Assembly: GCA_023436515.1 (NCBI GenBank)
Contig: JAEZIV010000007.1
Location: 1-9,098, forward strand
DNA: 9,098 nt
Direction: 5' to 3'
Source of the DNA: Bacillota bacterium
GTDB taxonomy: Bacteria > Bacillota > Clostridia > Acetivibrionales > DSM-1351
Position numbers and translations under genes: made by a program. Positions 1-4,719 of this stretch are shown piece after piece (positions within the stretch are counted from its first letter, which is position 1; the number at the start of each line of letters is the position of its first letter). Under the pieces are notes generated by a model that was given only the letters and a program-made list of their open reading frames with translations, had not been told where the DNA came from and made no database searches.

Positions 1-756
1 GACAGGGACAACGGGTTTATAGAAGGTTCTGTAAGCCTGACTTTTGAAACAAAGACCATGACACAGGACAGAGCAAGAACTTTCCACCTGGATAGAATGG
101 ATGTTGATGAATCCAATTTTACGGCAACGGCTGCCAGTGTTATGGGTGAGTTCCAGCGAGCAAAGGTTATTCCTGAAATTGATGCATACCGTTACTCATC
201 TATTGCATCTCAGGCTATTGTAAAGAGCAAGGCAACAGGTGGATATACTGCGGCAGCTGCATCTATTTTGACAAAAATCAAGGAAGATATTGCTGCAATC
301 TATGATGTAGCCGGAGAAATTCCCCTTGTAATAACATTAAGCGGTGCCATTGCTGCTATATTAGAGAACTCAACAGAGCTGTCAAAACAGCTCAATACTA
401 TTGAGTTTACCAAGGGTGAAATAAAAACTACAGTTAAGGCAATTGACCTTAATCCAATAGTTAAGGCTCCATCAGCAAGAATGAAAACAGCTTACTTGTT
501 TAATGACGGAACAACCTCTGGGCAGACAACAGGCGGTTTTACACCTGATGCAGGTGCCAAGGACATAAACTGGATAATAACTCCAAGAAAAGCTCCAATA
601 GCAGTATCAAAGACAGATACTATCCGTATATTTGATCCTGCTACTAATCAAAAGGCAGATGCCTGGAAGATTGACTATAGAAAGTATCACGATTTATGGA
701 TCCCTGACAATCAGTTTGATGCTATCCGTGTTAATATCAAACAGGCTCTGGCATAG
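1..756 (+). CDS. Major capsid protein, 5'-truncated by the window edge
   Basis: This gene encodes the major head protein that builds the icosahedral capsid. The reading frame is open from base 1 with no stop, so the ATG at 58 is an internal Met and the true start lies upstream of the window; 251 residues are visible. The visible part opens with a strand-rich segment, then an acidic stretch (DRMDVDESNF) and a helical segment with EFQRAKVIPEIDAYRYS, a pattern I recognise from capsid proteins of clostridial myophages. It ends near a WIPDNQFDAIRVN motif. The PBSX/skin equivalents (XkdG/YqbE) are about 310 residues, so roughly 50-100 residues are probably missing. Position just before the head-tail connector genes supports the call. 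Capsid identity is firm; the fold (HK97-type) is inferred from the family. Confidence 0.85.
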   Translation, partial: DRDNGFIEGSVSLTFETKTMTQDRARTFHLDRMDVDESNFTATAASVMGEFQRAKVIPEIDAYRYSSIASQAIVKSKATGGYTAAAASILTKIKEDIAAIYDVAGEIPLVITLSGAIAAILENSTELSKQLNTIEFTKGEIKTTVKAIDLNPIVKAPSARMKTAYLFNDGTTSGQTTGGFTPDAGAKDINWIITPRKAPIAVSKTDTIRIFDPATNQKADAWKIDYRKYHDLWIPDNQFDAIRVNIKQALA

Positions 757-772
757 GAAGAGGTGATTATAC

Positions 773-922
773 ATGTATAAGCTGCAAAGAATTAATGTTG
801 TAAAGCAGGTTGAGACAGAAAAGGAGCGTGACAAGCTTATTTCTCAAGGCTATGAGCTTGTTGACTCTCCAGAAGGCGAAATGGCTACAAAGGGTAAACA
901 GGTAAAGGATAAAGATAAATAA
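773..922 (+). CDS. Small 49-aa phage protein of unknown function, downstream of capsid
   Basis: This short ORF has a real ribosome binding site (GAGGTG at 760-765, 7 nt before the ATG) and fills the gap between the capsid and connector genes. The product begins MYKLQRINVVKQVETEKERD and ends in a lysine-rich tail (KGKQVKDKDK). It has no transmembrane segment or signal peptide. The first 35 residues look like one small domain: a strand (LQRINVVKQV), a charged helix (ETEKERDKLISQG) and a short end (YELVD). In the skin prophage the same slot, between capsid YqbE and connector YqbG, holds YqbF (about 100 aa), so this could be a shortened positional counterpart. That link is inference from position and faint pattern, not clear homology. 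Function is unknown; a head-associated role is plausible. Confidence 0.75.
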   Translation: MYKLQRINVVKQVETEKERDKLISQGYELVDSPEGEMATKGKQVKDKDK

Positions 923-925
923 TCA

Positions 926-954
926 TTCAAGGAAGGGATTGCCCCTTCCTTGAA
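926..954 (+). other. Perfect 12-bp hairpin between the head gene pair and the connector genes
   Basis: TTCAAGGAAGGG (926-937) pairs perfectly with CCCTTCCTTGAA (943-954) around the 5-nt loop ATTGC. It starts 3 bases after the stop of the 49-aa gene and runs into the AAAGGAGG ribosome binding site (953-960) of the next gene. No U-run follows, so it is not a standard intrinsic terminator. It could be a mRNA-stabilising 3' end for capsid transcripts, an RNase processing site, or a translation modulator. Confidence 0.8.
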
Positions 955-965
955 AGGAGGTTCTT

Positions 966-1274
966 ATGGCTATTGAAGAAGCTGCTGTATTAGCCGAGTT
1001 AAAAATCAGGAATTCTTTGACTGCCGCTGACGAACCTAAAATATGCAGCTATATAAGGCAGATGAAGTCTAAAGCTCTGACTTACTGTAACCTCACTGAA
1101 TTGCCTGATAACCTTTTTTACACTTTGGTAGATATGGTTGAGCAACGAATTGGTATTGACAACGTTGAAAGCATAACCAGAGGCGATACAAATATCAAGT
1201 ATAGAACTCCTGACGAAATTGTTTCAGGCTTCAGGAATGAACTGAATAAATTCAGGAGGATTAAAACGGTATGA
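966..1274 (+). CDS. Head-tail connector protein (gp6/YqbG-like adaptor)
   Basis: The predicted product (102 aa) is a small, mainly helical protein of the phage head-tail connector group (HK97 gp6-like/Phage_connect, YqbG-like). These proteins form a ring below the portal that connects the filled head to the tail. The N-terminal half carries the helices expected of the family (AELKIRNSLTAADEPKICSY, then MKSKALTYCNLTELPDNL). The C-terminal half has LVDMVEQRIG followed by a GDTNIKYRTPDEI turn, typical of clostridial members. The start is secured by AGGAGG at 955-960, 5 nt before the ATG. The stop overlaps the next start as ATGA, so translation is coupled. Assignment rests on motif pattern, length and position; no catalytic residues are expected. 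Confidence 0.75.
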   Translation: MAIEEAAVLAELKIRNSLTAADEPKICSYIRQMKSKALTYCNLTELPDNLFYTLVDMVEQRIGIDNVESITRGDTNIKYRTPDEIVSGFRNELNKFRRIKTV

Positions 1275-1621
1275 ATATTGCTGATGAACTAGCTAAAACC
1301 TACAATGACAGCTGTGATATTTATAGATTTGAAAATACCAAAGTTAACGGAATAACAAAGAATCAACGGGTTTTGAAGTATTCTGGAGTTAGCTGCGCAT
1401 TGTCGAAGGATTCCCTATCAAAAGTAGTTAAAAAAGATGTTGCGGAGATAAATACTGCTCAAACCATATTTACACGGCCTGAGATAGATATTCAGGAAGG
1501 TGACGTATTACTGATCACACAGAATGGATCGGTGACACCCAGAGAATATACTGCCGGTGAAAAATTTCTTTATTCTGGCTCCCATCAGGAGGTCAAAGTA
1601 TCAAGGAGTGATAAGGCATGA
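1271..1621 (+). CDS. Head closure/stopper protein (YqbH/XkdH-like)
   Basis: The product (116 aa) is predicted to be mostly beta-strand, consistent with the head-closure (stopper) proteins that plug the connector and give the tail its docking face. Visible features are an N-terminal helix (NIADELAKTYNDSCDIYRFE), a central strand region with a single Cys (GVSCALSKDS), and a later barrel-like part with EGDVLLITQNG and a C-terminal SGSHQEVKVS strand. Length and operon position agree with skin YqbH and PBSX XkdH. A strong AGGAGGA (1254-1260) lies 10 nt before the ATG. The start overlaps the connector stop by 4 nt, and the stop overlaps the next gene by 4 nt. The call depends largely on synteny, as this family varies greatly in sequence. 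Confidence 0.68.
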   Translation: MNIADELAKTYNDSCDIYRFENTKVNGITKNQRVLKYSGVSCALSKDSLSKVVKKDVAEINTAQTIFTRPEIDIQEGDVLLITQNGSVTPREYTAGEKFLYSGSHQEVKVSRSDKA

Positions 1622-2103
1622 ATAATAATGCCAAGGCAAATAAAGCTTTTATTGAGCAGTACCGCAAGGAACTGAAGGCATTAACTGATGATATATCAAA
1701 AATTGATGAGAAGGTTTTGAACCAGGCAGTTCTTGCTGGTGAGCGTGTTGCTAAAGAGAGCACTCCTGTAGGAGACTATCCTAGTGAAGTAAATTTTATC
1801 ACCAAACATGGCAAAAATGTAAGCTTTAAAGTAACAAAAATTCCGGGTGGGCATTTAAAGAGGAATTGGTTTACATCTCCTATCAAAAGAACCACTGGAG
1901 GTATAGAAAAGGAACTTTATAACAATGTTGAGTATGCCCCTCATGTAAATTATGGACATAGGGTCAAAAACAAGGATGGCGTTGTTGTTGGCTTCGTAAA
2001 GGGCAAGTTTATGCTTGAAAAAGCAAATGGTGCTGTTAATAAAGAGCTGGTCAGCCGATTTAAGAAGGAGCTTGAAAGGGTGAAAAAAATCCATGATGCA
2101 TGA
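1618..2103 (+). CDS. xkdI: HK97 gp10-family tail completion protein (XkdI/YqbI-like)
   Basis: This 161-aa protein belongs to the HK97 gp10-like group, which takes part in head-tail joining or neck formation. Diagnostic features are the TPVG motif (residues 49-52), GGHLKRNW (77-84; the 'G.LR.S/W' signature of the family), YAPHVNYGHR (106-115; the 'YA.yvE.Gh' signature) and FVKGKFML (126-133; the usual '.G..m' segment before the C-terminal helix). The protein ends in a basic helix (SRFKKELERVKKI). AAGGAG (1603-1608) lies 9 nt upstream of the ATG, which overlaps the preceding stop. The gene ends inside the next one, an 11-nt overlap. Family assignment is strong; its exact place in the neck is less clear. 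The symbol is given by similarity and synteny with PBSX. Confidence 0.85.
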   Translation: MNNNAKANKAFIEQYRKELKALTDDISKIDEKVLNQAVLAGERVAKESTPVGDYPSEVNFITKHGKNVSFKVTKIPGGHLKRNWFTSPIKRTTGGIEKELYNNVEYAPHVNYGHRVKNKDGVVVGFVKGKFMLEKANGAVNKELVSRFKKELERVKKIHDA

Positions 2104-2497
2104 AGTAAAGCAATTTATTGATGATACTTTAAATGAATTATACCCTCAAAGAGATATTGTTGATGAGAGTGTTCCCCAGAATTTTAAGGAGGGCACTTTT
2201 TTAATTACATTTGATAATCAGGAATATGAAAAGCTTGTGGGAAACACTTTTAACTGCAAAGTGCTTATAGACATTTCATACTGGACTGAGTCACAAGATA
2301 GTCCGAGAGAAGAATGTCTGGCGGTACAGCAGGATATTTTGAGGGCATTGGCAATTAAAAGTATTTTCAGGGCAAAGGATTTAAAAGCAAATGTTGTTGA
2401 TGAAGTATTGCATATTACCTTCTCTATTTCATATAGAGAGGCAATACAAAATGAAGAAGTTACAATGCAGCAGCAACAAACAAATACGAGTATATAA
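2093..2497 (+). CDS. xkdJ: Tail terminator protein (XkdJ/YqbJ-like)
   Basis: Proteins of this type cap the tail tube when it reaches its final length and form the tail side of the head-tail joint. The 134-aa product starts with an amphipathic helix (EVKQFIDDTLNELYP), then the VPQNF segment (27-31) and a strand reading FDISYW-like (CKVLIDISYW, 55-64). These match the XkdJ/YqbJ pattern (helix, 'P..F', strand ending in R/Y-W). The C-terminus has a glutamine run (126-129) and looks disordered. The start could be ATG 2093 or the adjacent ATG 2096. GAAAGGGTG (2074-2082) favours 2093, but spacing is long, and coupling to the preceding gene (11-nt overlap) probably helps. Position immediately before the sheath gene agrees with PBSX. 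Confidence 0.75.
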   Translation: MMHEVKQFIDDTLNELYPQRDIVDESVPQNFKEGTFLITFDNQEYEKLVGNTFNCKVLIDISYWTESQDSPREECLAVQQDILRALAIKSIFRAKDLKANVVDEVLHITFSISYREAIQNEEVTMQQQQTNTSI

Positions 2498-2508
2498 GGA
2501 GGCTTGTT

Positions 2509-3555
2509 ATGTCTGGAACGTGGACATCACAAAATAAAATTATTCCTGGAGCGTATGTCAATTTTCGTACCAATAATGCACTCTCCATTACCCCGGGTGA
2601 CCGTGGAATAGTAGTTCTGCTTCAGGAGATGAGTACAGGAGATGCAGGTGATATTTATACAATAACTGCAAATGATCAAAGCAAGTATTCAAACGGAGTA
2701 ACAGCAGCGGATAAAATGCTTGTTAATGAGGCTTTAAAGGGTGCAAAAACTGTTTTGGTGTATAACCTCGGTGCAGATCATGATGATACTGAAGTTACGG
2801 CTGCACTCACTAAGCTGAAGACTATTTCTTTCAACACCCTGGCATATCCATATGATGGTGTTGATTATAATACCAATAAAACTACAATAGTGAATTGGGT
2901 TAAGGCAATGCGTGCGGATGAAGGGGTAAAGCTTCAGGCCGTACTTGCCAATCAGGCAGCGGACAGTGAGGCTGTAATAAATGTTGGGCAGGGCATTAAA
3001 CTTTCTGATGGCACTGAATTGACTGCTGCTCAAACAACGGCATGGGTTGCCGGAGCCACAGCAGGGGCAAATGTAAATCAATCGAATACCGGTAAAAAGT
3101 ATGTCGGTGCTGTTGATGTTATCCCAAGGATGACCAAGACCGAAATGGAAGCTGCTATAACAGCAGGTAAATTCATATTCAAGGTTGATACGGCTCAAAA
3201 TGTAACTGCTGTTTATGACATAAACTCATTAACTACAGTTACAAGTGACAAAGGAAAGCAGTTTACTAAGAACCGTGTCATACGTACTCTTGATGGCATA
3301 AACAATGATATAGTTGAAATCTTTGAATCCAACTATATCGGCAAGGTCAATAACACTGTTGATGGCCGTTCCCTTCTCAGGGCAACACTTATTGAGTATT
3401 TCAATCAAATGCAGTCTTTGTCGGCAATCCAAAACTTTGTTTCTGATGATGTTAAGGTTATAACCGGTACTGCTTCAGATGCCGTTGTTATTGACTGCTA
3501 TATTCAGCCTGTTGACAGTGTTGAAAAGATGTACATAACTGTCAACCTTATTTAG
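2509..3555 (+). CDS. xkdK: Contractile tail sheath protein (XkdK/YqbK-like)
   Basis: The product is the sheath subunit that surrounds the tail tube and contracts to drive it through the cell envelope; it marks the particle as a myovirus or a related contractile machine. The N-terminus has the hallmark PGAYVNF (13-19) followed by TPGDRGIVVLL (28-38), standard for the Phage_sheath family in Firmicutes. A central alpha/beta part contains YPYDGVDYNTNKTTIVNWVK and an EGVKLQAVLAN strand. The C-terminal part has the region that interlocks sheath subunits (FTKNRVIRTLDGINNDI, then IGKVNNTVDGRSLLRATLIEY). It ends in a strand pair (VVIDCYIQPVDSVEKMYITV). At 348 residues it is shorter than PBSX XkdK (about 466), near the compact size seen in clostridial phages and tailocins. 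AAGGAGG (2496-2502) lies 6 nt before the ATG and overlaps the previous stop. Confidence 0.95.
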   Translation: MSGTWTSQNKIIPGAYVNFRTNNALSITPGDRGIVVLLQEMSTGDAGDIYTITANDQSKYSNGVTAADKMLVNEALKGAKTVLVYNLGADHDDTEVTAALTKLKTISFNTLAYPYDGVDYNTNKTTIVNWVKAMRADEGVKLQAVLANQAADSEAVINVGQGIKLSDGTELTAAQTTAWVAGATAGANVNQSNTGKKYVGAVDVIPRMTKTEMEAAITAGKFIFKVDTAQNVTAVYDINSLTTVTSDKGKQFTKNRVIRTLDGINNDIVEIFESNYIGKVNNTVDGRSLLRATLIEYFNQMQSLSAIQNFVSDDVKVITGTASDAVVIDCYIQPVDSVEKMYITVNLI

Positions 3556-3574
3556 AAAGGAGATGAATTAAGCA

Positions 3575-4054
3575 ATGACTGAAAATAACTATGTAAGGTT
3601 AGCCGATACTATTTCCTCAAAAGAAGGTAAGGCTTTTATCACTATTAATGGTTCAAACAGAGAACTGTTTGAGATATCAAGCTTAAAAGCTCAGCTGGAT
3701 TTGAACGTGCAGTCACGGAATATGCTGGGACACAGAATGACACAGCATAAGGTAACCGGTGCTGAAGGAACCGGAAGCATGACAATGTACTTTATGAATA
3801 GCGATATGCTTAAGCTGGCAATATCCTACATAAAGAATGGTTCCTATGGTGGTTTAAAGCTTCAGGTCAAAAATGAAGACAGTCAATCAACTATAGGTAC
3901 CCAAGAGGTAGTTTTACTCAATGTTTTACTTAAGACTATCCCTGTCACTACCCTGGATGATCAGTCAGATGATCCAATAACAATTGATACAGACTTCACC
4001 TTTGATGATATTGAAGGATTAAGCTATTTTGATTTGCCTGCAAATTACAGATGA
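3575..4054 (+). CDS. xkdM: Tail tube protein (XkdM/YqbM-like)
   Basis: This 159-aa protein forms the inner tube through which DNA passes, and it lies directly after the sheath as in other contractile phages. The family pattern is clear: SSKEGKAFITINGSNRELFEI near the N-terminus (the 'G.v.i.G.e' strand), then LGHRMTQHKVTG (51-62) and EGTGSMTMYF (64-73). The latter is the 'mG.rm..hK....eGtGs.t.y' signature. The C-terminus has DTDFTFDDIEGLSYF, the usual acidic end. AAAGGAG (3556-3562) follows the sheath stop immediately; spacing to the ATG is about 12 nt, slightly long. An in-frame TAA at 3569 excludes an earlier start, and an ATG at 3563 in another frame stops after two codons. A hairpin overlaps the end of the gene. 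Confidence 0.92.
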   Translation: MTENNYVRLADTISSKEGKAFITINGSNRELFEISSLKAQLDLNVQSRNMLGHRMTQHKVTGAEGTGSMTMYFMNSDMLKLAISYIKNGSYGGLKLQVKNEDSQSTIGTQEVVLLNVLLKTIPVTTLDDQSDDPITIDTDFTFDDIEGLSYFDLPANYR

Positions 4055-4074
4055 AAGGAGCTTCATGCTCCTTT
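4054..4074 (+). other. 8-bp hairpin just after the tail tube gene, possible attenuator
   Basis: AAAGGAGC (4054-4061) pairs with GCTCCTTT (4067-4074) around the loop TTCAT; a G-U pair at 4053/4075 could extend it. The first base of the stem is the last base of the tail tube stop codon. The T-run (4072-4075) is mostly inside the stem and is followed by GGCAC, so this is a poor intrinsic terminator. It could reduce read-through or protect the 3' end of abundant sheath/tube mRNA, giving less chaperone and tape measure. Confidence 0.6.
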
Positions 4075-4114
4075 TGGCACTTAACATTTATATGAAAAGA
4101 GGGTTATAAAAAAT

Positions 4115-4513
4115 ATGAGCACATTAAAAGCATTTTTAAATCCCGTTAAGGTTGAAAATAAAGAGGTTATTGTTTCAAACAGATTTATGGAAGATGGCAA
4201 ACCTGTTCCCTTCGTTATCAGACCAATAACTCAAAAAGAGAATGAATTGCTGATAAAGAAATACAGTAAAAAGGATAAAAAAGGTGTAGAAACCTTTAAT
4301 CGTACCGAATATGTCCAGGCTTTAACTGCAAGCGCAGTTGTATTCCCCGACCTTTCTGATTCTGAACTCCAGAAAGAATATGGTCTTGGTGAGTCTGAAT
4401 GTTTAAAAAATATGCTGCTTGTCGGTGAATATGCAGTATTGGCTCAAGAGGTCAGAAATCTCAGTGGTCTGGATGAAGATATAAACGAAGATATTGAAGA
4501 AGCAAAAAACTAA
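4115..4513 (+). CDS. xkdN: Tail assembly chaperone, short form (XkdN/YqbN-like)
   Basis: This 132-aa protein corresponds to lambda gpG: a chaperone that coats the tape measure protein during tail assembly and is absent from the finished particle. It shows the XkdN pattern: an N-terminal FLNP segment, PFVIRPITQKENELLIKK (32-49), then VVFPDLSDSELQKEYG (75-90) and a C-terminal helix. It ends in an acidic tail (DEDINEDIEEAKN). The last codons, GCA AAA AAC, form the slippery sequence A AAA AAC directly before two tandem TAA codons. A -1 slip therefore yields a longer fusion with the next ORF, 201 aa in total (132 + 69). The ribosome binding site (AAAAGAGGG, 4095-4103) is about 11 nt from the ATG and weaker than its neighbours'. 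Confidence 0.88.
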   Translation: MSTLKAFLNPVKVENKEVIVSNRFMEDGKPVPFVIRPITQKENELLIKKYSKKDKKGVETFNRTEYVQALTASAVVFPDLSDSELQKEYGLGESECLKNMLLVGEYAVLAQEVRNLSGLDEDINEDIEEAKN

Positions 4514-4554
4514 TAATGCAAGGTGATCCTGAAGCCAATCTGGCTCACTTTGCA
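4504..4554 (+). promoter_or_regulatory. Programmed -1 ribosomal frameshift signal (slippery heptamer plus stem-loop)
   Basis: The heptamer A AAA AAC (4504-4510) is in the correct phase (GCA AAA AAC TAA) for tandem -1 slippage. A 6-nt spacer (4511-4516) precedes a 10-bp stem, 4517-4526 pairing with 4545-4554, with one G-U pair (4522/4549). Inside it a second stem GCCA/TGGC (4534-4537/4541-4544) closes a 3-nt loop; a 7-nt bulge lies on the 5' side and the 3' strands are contiguous. After the slip the ribosome reads CTA ATA ATG CAA GGT, in frame with the ORF at 4516. Geometry matches known bacterial -1 signals; frameshifting here is established for tail chaperones of lambda (G/GT) and P2 (E/E'), and is inferred for this phage. 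Confidence 0.82.
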
Positions 4555-4719
4555 CTTCAAAAACTTCATATCCGCCCTAAAGTGCTTACAGGTGATTGTA
4601 CAATTAATGACCCAATAGATAATAAAGAGCGTGCATTTATATATGGCAGCATTATTGTCAGGGTTGAAAAAGAAAAGGAAGAAGCAAGAAAAATAAAGGC
4701 TAAAGGAGGTAAACGCTAA
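4516..4719 (+). CDS. Frameshift extension domain of the tail assembly chaperone (gpT-like)
   Basis: The open frame encodes 67 residues from ATG 4516, but it is most likely made mainly as the C-terminal part of a fusion with the upstream xkdN-like protein. In the -1 frame two more codons (CTA ATA, 4510-4515) join it seamlessly to the slippery site. The ATG has no convincing ribosome binding site, only purine-rich GAAGAAG before the A-run. The domain contains ANLAHFALQKLHIRP and NKERAFIYGSI, then a highly charged helix (VRVEKEKEEARKIKAKGGKR). This resembles the 'E+A.iyA.I..r.e.ek' end of other tail chaperone extensions. By analogy with lambda gpGT, the extension would bind the tube protein while the G part holds the tape measure. 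PBSX also has a small ORF (xkzB) in this slot. Confidence 0.75.
   Translation: MQGDPEANLAHFALQKLHIRPKVLTGDCTINDPIDNKERAFIYGSIIVRVEKEKEEARKIKAKGGKR

Noticed and set aside
4081..4110. Promoter-like TTAACA (4081-4086) and TATAAA (4105-4110) before the xkdN-like gene.
   Set aside because: The 18-nt spacing is acceptable, but transcription would start at about the ATG itself and leave out the ribosome binding site at 4095-4103. In AT-rich phage DNA this match is expected by chance.
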